Assembly (NCBI RefSeq): GCF_000429945.1
Contig: NZ_AUCV01000026.1
Coordinates: 1 to 64,000 of the forward strand
DNA length: 64,000 bases
Reading direction: 5' to 3'
Source of the DNA: Desulfogranum japonicum DSM 18378
GTDB lineage: Bacteria > Desulfobacterota > Desulfobulbia > Desulfobulbales > Desulfobulbaceae
Shown: positions 8,359 to 17,222 of the stretch, in pieces
Layout of the letters: every line of letters starts with the position of its first letter
How positions within the stretch are numbered: position 1 is the stretch's first letter
The notes under the pieces: generated by a model
Seen by the model: only the letters and a program-made list of their open reading frames with translations
Told to the model about the DNA's origin: nothing
The model's database searches: none
Position numbers and translations under genes: made by a program

Positions 8359-10812
8359 ATGAAATTTACCTTGAGCTGGCTTAGCAATTTTGTTTCCCTT
8401 GAAGGGATAGACGCTCAACTTCTAGCAGACAAACTGACCATGCTCGGCCTAGAGGTGGATGCTGTTGAAGAGTTATTCACTGATCTTGATCATGTTATCT
8501 GTGCACGTATCGAAAAGGTAACCAAACACCCAAATGCCGATAAATTGACGATCTGCGAGGTAAACACGGGGAGTGGAGACACACTTCAAATTATCTGCGG
8601 CGCTCCCAATGTACGAGAAGGGATGATTTCAGCTTTAGCTTTACCAGGCACTGTTCTTCCCGGTGGGGTAAAAATTAAAAAGTCGAAAGTTCGAGGTGAG
8701 GTATCCCATGGAATGCTTTGCTCCAGCCGTGAGCTTGGATTAAGTGAAGAACATGCTGGAATACTTGATCTTAATCCTGACCTTACCCTCGGTACTCCGG
8801 TAAATAGAGCCCTGGGATTACGGGATACCATGATCGAAGTTGATCTCACCCCCAACCGGCCAGATTGTGCAAGCGTATTGGGAATTGCACGAGAAGTTGG
8901 AAGCTTTACCCATCAATCAGCACGATTGCCTATTAAAGAGGTTACCTCTTTCAGTGGTGATAGTGTTGATTTTAAAATCATCGTTGAAAATCCCGAGTTA
9001 TGCCCTAGATATGCCGCACGGAAAATTTCAGGAGTGCACATCGGACCTTCTCCTGATTGGATGCAACGACAACTTCTTGCTGCTGGCATGCGTCCCATCA
9101 ATAATGTGGTGGATATCACAAACTTTGTAATGCTTGAATTGGGTCAGCCGCTTCATGCTTTTGACTTTAACACTATTGAAGGCAATACAATAGTTGTACG
9201 TTGTCCTAGGGACACAGAGACTCATTTTACAACCTTGGACAATGTCGAACGAGTTTTAGAGTCTGATATGTTGATGATCTGCAATGAACATCAACCTGTT
9301 GCCGTTGCTGGTGTAATGGGTGGGCTTGAGTCAGAAGTTACCGATACCACGGTTGATGTTCTTTTGGAATCTGCCTGTTTCAATCCTGTTTCCATTCGCA
9401 AGACTGCCCGCAAGCTTAATATACCTTCTGAAGCCAGTTATCGTTTTGAGAGAGGGGTTGATCCAGAAATAACTCTGATTGCTTTAGAACGCGCTGTTCA
9501 GCTCCTGGAAAAATATGCCAACGGCAAAGGATTTCCTGATGCCCTTGATGTGTATCCTGGCAAAAAGGATATGCTTACATTATCCTTACGCCCGGAACGT
9601 GTTAACAATTTGCTGGGTATACAACTCGATCACGCTGAAATTATACGTCTTCTGGAAAGTATAGAGTTTGAAGTCTCTGAATTAGATGGTGTACTTAATG
9701 TCCAAGTACCATCATTCAGGGTTGATATTGAAAGGGAAATTGATTTGGTAGAGGAGATCGCCAGGTTAGTCGGGTTTAATGAAATTCCCACTACACTCCC
9801 TAAAATTGGCATGGATTCTCCCAAAAAGGATCCCATGCGTGTTTTGAGGAAAGAAATCGCCGATATCATGACTTCCATGGGCTTCTATGAAGCCATTAAC
9901 TATAGCTTTATATCTGAAAAATTTCTTGATTCTCTTTGCCTTGCCGATAATGATCCTCGCCGTAAGACAACTGACCTGTTAAATCCTCTTTCAGAAGATC
10001 AAGGGGTTATGCGGCCTATTATGCTGCCAGGCCTCTTGGAAAATATCCGTCATAACCTTAACAGGCAACAGACAGGTGTAAAGCTTTTTGAAATAGGAAA
10101 AACTTTCAGCCAACAAGTTCAGGGTGAATTACCGAAAGAGAATTACCATCTCGCTGGTGTCCTTTGTGGCGATAGGTATCCATTTGCCGAGCAAATGTAT
10201 CATTCAGACACACTCGCAGATCTGTTCGATTTGAAAGGTAGTGTACAGCAACTCCTTTCTGTATTACGTTTCAGTAATGAGTCCTCACCAACCCATTGGC
10301 AGGTACTTGCTCAGGAATCTTTTGACGCCAGGTATTGTGAACTTGCTACAACTCTTGAGATAGTGGTTCAAAATATACAGATTGGACTCCTTGGCTCTAT
10401 TCGCTCAGACGTTTTAGCTGATTTTGGAATTAAACAGCCCGTATATTTCTTCGATATAGATCTTAATACACTGCTAACTGTTAACAGACTAGAGAAGAAA
10501 TTTTCGTCTCTTCCTAAATATCCCGCTGTTAAACGTGACATAGCGTTGCTTGTGCCCGCTGATATTCCTGCTGGGCAGTTATTGGCAGGTATTAACGATC
10601 TCAAGGAAAAAATGGTTGAATCTGTTTGCCTGTTTGATGTATACAAAGGGCAAACAATTGAAAAAGGTTATAAAAGTGTAGCTATATCAGTTACATATCG
10701 AGCAGAAAATAAAACGCTTAACGATAACGCTGTGGACAAAATTCACAAAAAAATAGTGGATAAGCTGATGTCACAGTTCAACGCACGATATAGAGAAGGA
10801 TCTGTTGTATGA
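8359..10812 (+). CDS. pheT: Phenylalanine--tRNA ligase beta subunit
   Basis: Beta subunit of 817 aa, typical for the family. It starts MKFTLSWLSNFV and has the tRNA-binding OB domain with HPNADKLTICEVNTG (about 54-68), the B3/B4 editing region with NPELCPRYAARKISGV, the B5 domain, a catalytic-like core, and a C-terminal anticodon-binding ferredoxin-like domain (KYPAVKRDIALLVP). It forms an alpha2-beta2 enzyme with PheS. Its stop overlaps the ihfA start by 4 nt (ATGA), indicating translational coupling. Confidence 0.97.
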   Translation: MKFTLSWLSNFVSLEGIDAQLLADKLTMLGLEVDAVEELFTDLDHVICARIEKVTKHPNADKLTICEVNTGSGDTLQIICGAPNVREGMISALALPGTVLPGGVKIKKSKVRGEVSHGMLCSSRELGLSEEHAGILDLNPDLTLGTPVNRALGLRDTMIEVDLTPNRPDCASVLGIAREVGSFTHQSARLPIKEVTSFSGDSVDFKIIVENPELCPRYAARKISGVHIGPSPDWMQRQLLAAGMRPINNVVDITNFVMLELGQPLHAFDFNTIEGNTIVVRCPRDTETHFTTLDNVERVLESDMLMICNEHQPVAVAGVMGGLESEVTDTTVDVLLESACFNPVSIRKTARKLNIPSEASYRFERGVDPEITLIALERAVQLLEKYANGKGFPDALDVYPGKKDMLTLSLRPERVNNLLGIQLDHAEIIRLLESIEFEVSELDGVLNVQVPSFRVDIEREIDLVEEIARLVGFNEIPTTLPKIGMDSPKKDPMRVLRKEIADIMTSMGFYEAINYSFISEKFLDSLCLADNDPRRKTTDLLNPLSEDQGVMRPIMLPGLLENIRHNLNRQQTGVKLFEIGKTFSQQVQGELPKENYHLAGVLCGDRYPFAEQMYHSDTLADLFDLKGSVQQLLSVLRFSNESSPTHWQVLAQESFDARYCELATTLEIVVQNIQIGLLGSIRSDVLADFGIKQPVYFFDIDLNTLLTVNRLEKKFSSLPKYPAVKRDIALLVPADIPAGQLLAGINDLKEKMVESVCLFDVYKGQTIEKGYKSVAISVTYRAENKTLNDNAVDKIHKKIVDKLMSQFNARYREGSVV

Positions 10813-11099
10813 AAAAGAAGAATGTAACTCGAAAAGAACTCGCCATCTCAGTAAATGAAAAACTTGGCGTTTCCCAACGAAACGCTGCTGAGATTGTTGA
10901 TACCATTTTTTCTACCATGAAAGATACTATGGTTGCCGGAGAGTCTATTAAACTCGTGCAATTTGGCACCCTGTCTGTAAGAGATAAGGCACCAAGGCGT
11001 GGACGCAATCCTCGAACTGGTGAATCTATGACCATCACCAAACGGCAGATGGTTTCTTTTCGTCCCAGCAAACGTTTAAGGGAGCGCTTGAATAAATAA
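10809..11099 (+). CDS. ihfA: Integration host factor alpha subunit
   Basis: DNA-bending HU/IHF family protein of 96 aa. It carries the family core VQFGTLSVRDKAPRRGRNPRTG and the C-terminal FRPSKRLRERLN. The position directly behind pheT, overlapping its stop by 4 nt, is the standard ihfA location and separates it from HU and IhfB. IHF supports recombination, replication and sigma-54 promoter activation. Confidence 0.93.
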   Translation: MKKKNVTRKELAISVNEKLGVSQRNAAEIVDTIFSTMKDTMVAGESIKLVQFGTLSVRDKAPRRGRNPRTGESMTITKRQMVSFRPSKRLRERLNK

Positions 11100-11257
11100 G
11101 CAAACCTGTTATATTTATGATGTTGAATCAGGGAGGTAAATTCTTTAACTGCATAGGAAATTCCATAGTATAAATCATCAATGTACCGATTTTATACGAT
11201 AAAATCATAAATACATTGGCGTTAATTATACAACTGGCCGACAGGATTACTAATCGC

Positions 11258-11608
11258 GTGAAAATTCCTGATAAAAAATATTTTAGAATTGGAGAAGTCA
11301 GTACCATTGTGGGTGTGGACACTCATGTTCTTAGATATTGGGAATCAGAATTTAAAAACATTCGACCAGTTCGTGGGAAATCCAAGCAGCGATTATATCG
11401 GCGTCAGGACATAGATAATCTGCTGCTTATTCGTAATCTCCTCCATTATGAAGGGTACACGATATCTGGTGCAAGAAAATTGCTTGAGCGTCGAGCTGAG
11501 GAAAATACTGCGTATTATCTTTATAAAAAGAACCGGGAACGCGAACGGCTCAGATATATAAAAAATGAACTTACAGCTATAATCGGTCAGTTAAAGAGTA
11601 CTGTGTAA
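11258..11608 (+). CDS. MerR family transcriptional regulator
   Basis: The GTG start at 11258 gives 116 aa beginning with V/M-KIPDKKYFRIGEVSTIVGV. AGGA lies 11 nt upstream; a TTG at 11216 would add 14 residues but has no ribosome-binding site. The N-terminus is a MerR winged-helix domain with RIGEVSTIVGVDTHVLRYWESEF and a basic wing (KQRLYRRQDIDNLL). A coiled-coil tail follows. No cysteine-rich effector domain is present, so the signal is unknown. It is commonly found next to ihfA in related genomes. Confidence 0.85.
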   Translation: MKIPDKKYFRIGEVSTIVGVDTHVLRYWESEFKNIRPVRGKSKQRLYRRQDIDNLLLIRNLLHYEGYTISGARKLLERRAEENTAYYLYKKNRERERLRYIKNELTAIIGQLKSTV

Positions 11609-11680
11609 AAAAACTCAACAAAGAGTTGACATAACCACCCTGAAAATGCTAGAAACACTGCACGCAAAAAAACATTGGGT

Positions 11681-11757
11681 CGGAACGTAGCGCAGCCTGG
11701 TAGCGCACCTGAATGGGGTTCAGGGGGCCGGAGGTTCAAATCCTCTCGTTCCGACCA
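11681..11757 (+). tRNA. tRNA-Pro (anticodon GGG)
   Basis: A 77-nt cloverleaf has acceptor arms CGGAACG and CGTTCCG, anticodon stem CCTGA/TCAGG with loop ATGGGGT (anticodon GGG at 11715-11717), T arm GAGG-TTCAAAT-CCTC and an encoded CCA (11755-11757). A strong terminator follows, so it is probably a monocistronic tRNA gene. Confidence 0.97.
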
Positions 11758-11769
11758 TAAAATACAAGC

Positions 11770-11804
11770 ACTTACAACTTCGAGTTGTGAGTGTTTTTTT
11801 TTTT
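11770..11804 (+). terminator. Intrinsic terminator of tRNA-Pro
   Basis: CACTTACAAC (11770-11779) pairs with GTTGTGAGTG (11785-11794) around loop TTCGA, with one T-G pair, and ten T residues follow at 11795-11804. Confidence 0.92.
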
Positions 11805-12047
11805 ACAGATGTGGATAATTTTCGATTAGCACGGATGGTCAATTTTGGGTTGTCATTTCTAGAAAGACAACAGGGCGACCGAAATAATGTCGTACAGCTC
11901 ACAACAGTATGTGTATTCATGTGCTCTCTGCGGTATCATCTGCAAACAGAGTGTGATATACTTTATACACTATGGTAATGAAGTCTTTTTAATTCAGATA
12001 GCGAGTTGATAGCTTTTCTGTGTTTTGATTTGTCAGGTTAACATATC

Positions 12048-12242
12048 ATGAGTAACTCACTTAATTCTCTACAGATTAAAATATTTCAAACTCTGAGCAA
12101 AGAGAAAGAAATGGATGTCGATGCCTATATTCAGCAGTTCTCTACGCAATATCTCTGCAAAGAAGTTACAGCTTTTGCTGATTTGACTGAAGAGGAAGGG
12201 GATGCCTGGATTACGAAAGCTTATTTGGATTCTCTTTTGTGA
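12048..12242 (+). CDS. Small hypothetical protein
   Basis: ORF of 64 aa beginning MSNSLNSLQIKIFQTLSKEKEMD, rich in acidic residues towards the C-terminus (DLTEEEGDAWITKAYLDSLL), with no membrane segment or cysteine motif. It stands alone between the tRNA-Pro terminator and a convergent PilZ gene. The upstream TCAGGTTAACATATC gives only a weak ribosome-binding site. The amphipathic composition looks protein-like. I do not recognise a family. Confidence 0.5.
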   Translation: MSNSLNSLQIKIFQTLSKEKEMDVDAYIQQFSTQYLCKEVTAFADLTEEEGDAWITKAYLDSLL

Positions 12243-12437
12243 TATAAACTATCAAGGAAGACTCTATCTATCCTTATAGAGTATCTGGCCATAAATGAGA
12301 TTTTTTATTCAAGAGTAAGGCATCTTCAAAATTTTACCACAGGTATACATCTGATATTCAGAGTATGAAATTGGGACGATAGCACATTTATCTGGCAAAA
12401 AGGCCATTTATGAACAGCCACTGACTATGGAAAGATA

Positions 12438-12929
12438 CTATTTAAGGTAATAGTAAAGATCTTTTTCTTGGGAGCCGGCATTGGCCATCTCTTCAAATTT
12501 GCAACCTATTATTCCTCTTTTGCGGTCAATGTGCACCACCTTCATCCGTTTCTTGATTTCACTGTGAAGTTTGTTGTCAAGTTTGAAGATAATCTTGAGA
12601 GTGTCTGAGAGTTCGATGGACGAATCGTTAAAAACTTTTAGTGCTAATCCTCCAAGGGAAATGTCTGTAACCACACCCGCTTTAACTTCCTTTGTGTTAT
12701 GGGAGTCGTTCATATACTCCGCCAAAATATGAACCTCTTTTCTGTAAAATTGCCTGTACTCGATCTCTATGGGGAACACCTTGTTACAAGAACATTTTAC
12801 TTTGAGAACGTGGCTCTTTTTTTGTAATTTGTTTATAGCTAGAGGTTTGATTACCGCACAGTAGGGGCATTTTATATTGATGGTTCCCTTTTTGCTCACA
12901 TAGTATTTTTCAGGGGAAAAGGTGCTCAT
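12438..12929 (-). CDS. PilZ domain protein with N-terminal zinc-ribbon-like motif
   Basis: Protein of 163 aa. Residues about 18-50 hold CPYC and CSC motifs typical of a zinc ribbon. The remainder resembles a PilZ c-di-GMP-binding domain, with an arginine-containing entry (RQFYRKEVHI, about 58-67) and a DISLGGLAL motif matching (D/N)xSxxG near residue 90. The role is inferred as a c-di-GMP effector. Nearby on the same strand is an HD-GYP response regulator that would degrade the same messenger, but the two are not in one operon. Confidence 0.8.
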   Translation of the reverse strand: MSTFSPEKYYVSKKGTINIKCPYCAVIKPLAINKLQKKSHVLKVKCSCNKVFPIEIEYRQFYRKEVHILAEYMNDSHNTKEVKAGVVTDISLGGLALKVFNDSSIELSDTLKIIFKLDNKLHSEIKKRMKVVHIDRKRGIIGCKFEEMANAGSQEKDLYYYLK

Positions 12930-13173
12930 AGTATTAGCGCACTGTTCATTATCTCAAGCCGGGATTTTACATAACGAATTCTAGTATGTTGTATTTCGTT
13001 AAGGTAATTGCAGGCATTGTTATCTGTAAATTTGATATTCCCTCCGTTATTTTTTGAGGTTATATGTGTAGAAAATATATATCCGCCAATCGATAAAGTA
13101 TAGCTCCTGAGTAATAATTTTTATTCCTGACTGTTGAAAATATAACCGTTAAGATAAATACATTAAAATGTGA

Positions 13174-13198
13174 GCCCTCTGAGTACACGACAGAGGGC
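13174..13198 (-). terminator. Hairpin downstream of the cytidylate-kinase-like gene
   Basis: GCCCTCTG (13174-13181) pairs with CAGAGGGC (13191-13198) around a 9-nt loop, 21 nt beyond the minus-strand stop at 13219. The minus-strand sequence past the stem is only moderately T-rich, so termination is plausible but not certain. Confidence 0.5.
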
Positions 13199-13218
13199 AT
13201 CACTGGATATCGTAGATT

Positions 13219-14052
13219 TTATATATTGTGAAAAGGATTCACATGCTCACCAACACCTTTGAGGGTATCAAGGAATCGTACTTCTTCAATACCATTCAAT
13301 TCCATAATACGCTCTTCGATACGTGATCGTATGATACTGTCAGTTCGTAAAACATCACCGGTATTTGATAGATAGGCTATCCCTTTTTGTACTTTCACTT
13401 CTACCACTAGTGAATAACTGACGAGTAAAGAGTGTATTTTTGCAGCAAGAGTAAGGTCATTTATGATTGTTTTTGCATGTTCTGTAGTTTGAAACACGGG
13501 CTTTTGTACTGTGAATTCAAGAAGTTCTACAGCATCTTCTACACTTAGATGATTTATGTTCAAAACCATATCGTAAAGACGACTGTCCCAGGTGTCAATT
13601 CCATAGAGTTGTAGCCCCCATTTACGTCTTTCTTCGTCATCTTTGGTGATTTGGTGCATTGCTTTTTTATAATTCAATTTTTCACGTCTCATGACTTCTT
13701 CGACACGCTCATCCATGTTCGCAATTATCCGTACTTTAAAGACGTTTGGAATGTCTCGGAGGAAAAATTGACCAGCCAATCCATGGTAGACAATGTTATC
13801 ATTTTTTACATGTTTCAACAAAGCATAACGGTAGTAACTCATATATCTGAGTTTGCCTTGCTGCAATCGGTCTAAGATTGAAGCTGCATCATGGATTGCT
13901 TTAGAAAGCCGAATTTCCGGTATATTAAATTCTTCTGATGCTTCCAGTAAAATTTCCCGGGAAATACATTCGTACCCAAGTTTTTTTGCTAGCTTCTCTG
14001 CGACTTCCTTTCCACGACTGTACGAACCTCTCGAAATAGTTATAATTGCCAT
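13219..14052 (-). CDS. Cytidylate kinase-like protein with C-terminal BON-like domain
   Basis: Protein of 277 aa. The N-terminus ITISRGSYSRGKEVAEKLAKKLGYECISREIL matches the cytidylate-kinase-like family, although the P-loop is degenerate compared with true nucleotide kinases. The middle part includes GLAGQFFLRDIPNVFKVRI and a lid-like stretch (DEERRKWGLQLYG). The C-terminal 80 residues (SLVVEVKVQKGIAYLSNTG...IEEVRFLD) resemble a BON or HMA-like fold. It is not the housekeeping cmk. Substrate and role are unknown. Confidence 0.78.
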   Translation of the reverse strand: MAIITISRGSYSRGKEVAEKLAKKLGYECISREILLEASEEFNIPEIRLSKAIHDAASILDRLQQGKLRYMSYYRYALLKHVKNDNIVYHGLAGQFFLRDIPNVFKVRIIANMDERVEEVMRREKLNYKKAMHQITKDDEERRKWGLQLYGIDTWDSRLYDMVLNINHLSVEDAVELLEFTVQKPVFQTTEHAKTIINDLTLAAKIHSLLVSYSLVVEVKVQKGIAYLSNTGDVLRTDSIIRSRIEERIMELNGIEEVRFLDTLKGVGEHVNPFHNI

Positions 14053-14544
14053 TATGCCAACTCCTTGATTAGGTGAGTATTAAGATTGTGAACTACCACC
14101 GCAATTGAATATTTTACCCTGCTTAAGGGCCTTTCAGGATTATCTCCACCACTTCTGTATGTACAGCGTAGATGGAAAATGTAAAGAATATTAATAAGCA
14201 AAACTCTTACCATCGATAGTTCCTGTAGGTAAAAAGCATGAGTGTGGAGATGTCTGATGGGGATATGATGGGCAGTGATGTGGCAGGAAGACATGATGAA
14301 GTGATCATGTTATCTGAGGATCTCTCTTTGGATTGATGTATCTGTTCAACAACTATAATTAAGGACGCAGGTTAACGAAAAGGTATTTCATGTTTGAAAA
14401 TTAATGGGTTGTATCGCGACACCGTGCTGAAAGTATTATAGTTTGCCATTCGGTTGGTAGGGTTGAAGCGTATTGCTATAAGCTATCACTGGATTAGCAA
14501 GGCCTTGCTTTCCTAAACACTTTAGCTGTAAGTAATCACCAGTT
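14053..14544. other. Spacer without a recognisable gene
   Basis: This stretch of about 490 bp separates two minus-strand genes. I see only short unsupported open frames and no RNA gene or repeat. It presumably contains the promoter of the cytidylate-kinase-like gene, but no clear box pair stands out. Confidence 0.5.
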
Positions 14545-15573
14545 CTAGAATATATCTCTGTCAGGTATTTCTTTACGGATACAAATGAGTTGTTCACGAA
14601 GTTTTTGGTAAGCCTCAACAACCTCTGGAGCAAAGCGTTTTCCTTTTTGTGTTTCGATAACCTCTTCAACGTAACTGAGCGGAAGAGCATCTTTGTAGGG
14701 CTTTCTTGAAAGCATGGAGTCGTACACATCTGCAAATCCTACAATTCTGGCAGGCAATGGTATTTCATTTCCCTTCAGTCCTTGAGGATAGCCGCTACCA
14801 TCCCAGTGTTCATGATGATACATGGCTATCTCGTACCCCATAAGTAAATATGGTGATCCAGTCTCTTGATGCAGTTTCAAGAGAATATTACCACCTATCA
14901 CTGTATGTTCTTTATACATTGCAAATTCACGGGCCGTGTATTTGGTACGTTTATTGAGGAGGCCATCTGGCAAACTGTTTTTGCCAATATCATGGAGTAC
15001 ACTTAAATTAGCAATGTCTTCAGCTAAAGTGAGCCTTGTATCCAGATCATTACAAGTGGAACCCATTTCTTTTGCAAGGATGTAGCTGTAACGTTTGATT
15101 CTGTTTAAGTGATTGGCTGATTCACCGCTACGTTCAGCCGCCAATTCAGCTAGTCCGGAAATTAAAATATTATAATCTTGCAGGCGAAGAATTTTGAGTG
15201 CAGCTTGCATCCGTAATTTGAGTTCTGCCGGGACGACAGGCTTAGGCACGTAATCGTCTGCTCCATGTGTAAGAACATTGATAAGATCATCCTTATTTCT
15301 GCTCTGGGTAAGAGCCATAATATAGGTGTAATTCATTTCTTCTGCGCGTATCGTGTCGATTACTGTTAGCCCGCTGATGTCCGGCATCAGGAGGTCTGTG
15401 ATGATAATTCTAATTTTGGCTTTATTTTCACGCCAGGCAGCAATTCCTTCCCTGGCGTTGTTTGCGACGATGATAGTGAAGCCAGTCTGTTCAAGCTGTT
15501 TCTGGAGTAATTTTCGTTGAGTTGGTTCGTCTTCTATAACAAGAACTATAGATGATGTTGTATATCGGTCCAC
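14545..15573 (-). CDS. Response regulator with HD-GYP phosphodiesterase domain
   Basis: Protein of 342 aa. The N-terminal receiver domain (about 8-125) has phospho-acceptor D60 in IIITDLLMP and K111 in VPKPV. The C-terminal HD-GYP domain shows the HD pair H194-D195 (SVLHDIGKNSLP), HTVIGGNILLKL, and HHEHWDGSGYPQGLKGNEIPLPARIVGFADVYD, with the GYP triad intact. Active HD-GYP proteins hydrolyse c-di-GMP. No partner histidine kinase is adjacent. A PilZ protein lies 1.6 kb downstream on the same strand. Confidence 0.93.
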   Translation of the reverse strand: MDRYTTSSIVLVIEDEPTQRKLLQKQLEQTGFTIIVANNAREGIAAWRENKAKIRIIITDLLMPDISGLTVIDTIRAEEMNYTYIMALTQSRNKDDLINVLTHGADDYVPKPVVPAELKLRMQAALKILRLQDYNILISGLAELAAERSGESANHLNRIKRYSYILAKEMGSTCNDLDTRLTLAEDIANLSVLHDIGKNSLPDGLLNKRTKYTAREFAMYKEHTVIGGNILLKLHQETGSPYLLMGYEIAMYHHEHWDGSGYPQGLKGNEIPLPARIVGFADVYDSMLSRKPYKDALPLSYVEEVIETQKGKRFAPEVVEAYQKLREQLICIRKEIPDRDIF

Positions 15574-15834
15574 GAGCTATCCTCACAGGCAATCGATCAT
15601 GCGGCTGATGGTTTATACAAGTATTCAAGCACATGATAAGTCATGATTTCAAGTTGATCTTGCAAAGAATTACATAGGCTGTATTCTTTCCTGTCGAAAT
15701 AGCAGGTAACTTGCAGTAATGGCGTCTTTTTTTTAGGTTTTATTGAAGTGGTCGTGATTGCTCAATATAGTGTATGCAAATCCTGTAAAATACTATAGAG
15801 TGCATTAGGGGTGATGTTCGCGAATACGACTTAA

Positions 15835-15952
15835 GGGTCGCGGAAAAAAATAAATTATCCGACCTTGCTTGTCTCTCAACTCGGTAACGTCAATGGTGTT
15901 ACCAAACCGATATCCTACGCAATTTTTGGATATTTATTATTTTACGCGACTC
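15835..15952 (-). mobile_element. MITE-like palindromic element, copy 1 (centre deleted)
   Basis: This 118-bp copy is in the opposite orientation to the others and lacks about 44 bp of the central palindrome. Its termini are inverted (GGGTCGCGG... and ...CGCGACTC). It is flanked on both sides by TAA (15832-15834 and 15953-15955), consistent with a 3-bp target duplication. Confidence 0.8.
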
Positions 15953-15960
15953 TAAAACAT

Positions 15961-16065
15961 TGTAACTGCTCATAGCGCATTTGATCTTTCCGCTTTCAGC
16001 CTGGCTCACGTATAATTCAATAGGCTGCGCCAACCTGATTACGAAAATTCAGGAGCCCTGTAAAC
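15961..16065 (-). repeat. GTTAC-ended dispersed repeat, copy A
   Basis: Read on the minus strand, this 105-bp segment aligns along its whole length with 23178-23283, including blocks TTTTCGTAAT, TGGCGCAGC and GGAAAGATCAA. No open frame is shared, and both copies lie in spacers. It begins 8 bp from MITE-like copy 1. Confidence 0.75.
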
Positions 16066-16375
16066 CGTTGCAAACACATGGAGTTTCAGGATTATTCATT
16101 TCCCTTATGAGTAGTTTCAAAATATCATTATACTGCAATAGAAAACGAAAATGAGTGGTGGCCAGGAGTTTGTCTGAGAAATGCTGTTTTTTCAGATTAA
16201 GGTATTTTTAGGGAGTCAAGCACAGCTATATAGTTGATAGTGGAGTGTTTATTTTCTGAAAATAACATAAATATGGGAAAAAAGCTTTCTCCGACAGCCA
16301 CCTAGGCACTATCTAATCTTTCAGGATAACCATAGTTCCTGGATGTCTCATTAATGAACTATATCGAGAGGAAAT

Positions 16376-17077
16376 ATGGGCGAAGATATTGTGTCAGTGC
16401 TAGGTAAAGCGCTTTTGCTGAAGCAAAAGATTTCAACAGATCGTTTTGTTGTTGAGGGGCTGCCTGATATTCAGGCCGCATGCCCCACCCAGTGTCATGA
16501 ATGTTGTCGTTCGAATGTCAAAATGGATTTAACTGGTTTAGAGGCATTGTTAGTATTTCTATTAAATCGAGATATGATAGAATTGGTAATGGAGCATCAT
16601 GCTTTAACAGGGGATACGGGGTTCTGTCCTTTTCTCGTTTCTGATTCTTGCATCATACATGCTTATAAACCCACAGCCTGCCAGATGTTTATGCCTTATC
16701 TGTACCAGGGAAAGGCCACTTGTGCATATCGTTTGAATGGCCTGCATGCCTCATGCCTGGAGGAGTTGCGAGTCGAACAGTACCTCAATTCATACAGCTA
16801 CGATATTCATGGGTACTTGATGTTATGCCAAGTGGAAATAGATGAACCTCTTATTCCACGTAGTTTTAGTCATATTTTTGATGGAGTTGTGTATTGGTCA
16901 GAGCATTACCAGTTACTGCCTGCTGAAACAAGGACTCATATGGAAACAATATTGGATGGGCAGGCTGAATCCTTGAATAAATATGTTTCTTCTTTTGATT
17001 TTGCCCTGGCGCTGTCCCAGGGACACGGATATTACCTGGCGGCTTTTGAAAATGCTTGTTGTCTTGAGCATAAGTGA
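16376..17077 (+). CDS. YkgJ family cysteine cluster protein
   Basis: Protein of 233 aa with the family cluster C36-x3-C40-x2-C43-C44 (CPTQCHECC) and downstream cysteines in FCPFLVSDSCIIHAYKPTACQMF, the pattern of YkgJ zinc/iron-chelating domain proteins. The second half is helical and less conserved. Its biochemical role is unknown; family members are thought to bind a metal ion. It has its own upstream spacer with an AT palindrome and is convergent with the outer-membrane gene, with a MITE-like copy between the two stops. Confidence 0.82.
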   Translation: MGEDIVSVLGKALLLKQKISTDRFVVEGLPDIQAACPTQCHECCRSNVKMDLTGLEALLVFLLNRDMIELVMEHHALTGDTGFCPFLVSDSCIIHAYKPTACQMFMPYLYQGKATCAYRLNGLHASCLEELRVEQYLNSYSYDIHGYLMLCQVEIDEPLIPRSFSHIFDGVVYWSEHYQLLPAETRTHMETILDGQAESLNKYVSSFDFALALSQGHGYYLAAFENACCLEHK

Positions 17078-17093
17078 CGATAGAGTTCCTTTA

Positions 17094-17217
17094 GGATCTC
17101 GGTTTGGTAACCTCATCGCGTCAATGGTTCCATACTGGCCGTATTGAGCAATTGACGCGACAACGTTACCGCGTTGAAGGACAAGCAAGATTGGATAATG
17201 TATTTTTTCCGTGACCT
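17094..17217 (+). mobile_element. MITE-like palindromic element, copy 2 (left arm deleted)
   Basis: This 124-bp copy retains the central palindrome and the right arm ending CGTGACC, but the outer left arm is reduced to GGATCTCGG. TTA occurs on both sides (17091-17093 and 17218-17220). It sits between the convergent stops of the YkgJ-type and outer-membrane genes, where its symmetry could also act as a terminator. Confidence 0.75.
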
Positions 17218-17222
17218 TTAAG

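Larger units (their letters stand above)
15574..16375. other. 800-bp divergent spacer carrying two dispersed repeats
   Basis: The spacer lies between the minus-strand HD-GYP gene and the plus-strand YkgJ-type gene. It holds a MITE-like element (15835-15952) and, 8 bp later, a GTTAC-ended repeat (15961-16065). TTATTTTC-T-GAAAATAA at 16249-16265 is a perfect AT-rich palindrome, 110 bp before the YkgJ-type start. I see no gene. Confidence 0.7.

Noticed and set aside
11216-11257. TTG start for the MerR-type regulator
   Set aside because: No ribosome-binding site is present, and the extra 14 residues do not belong to the MerR fold. GTG at 11258 is better placed.
11720-11920. Minus-strand frame ending in GTRGFEPPAP
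   Set aside because: This is the well-known false peptide produced by translating the antisense of a tRNA (here tRNA-Pro).
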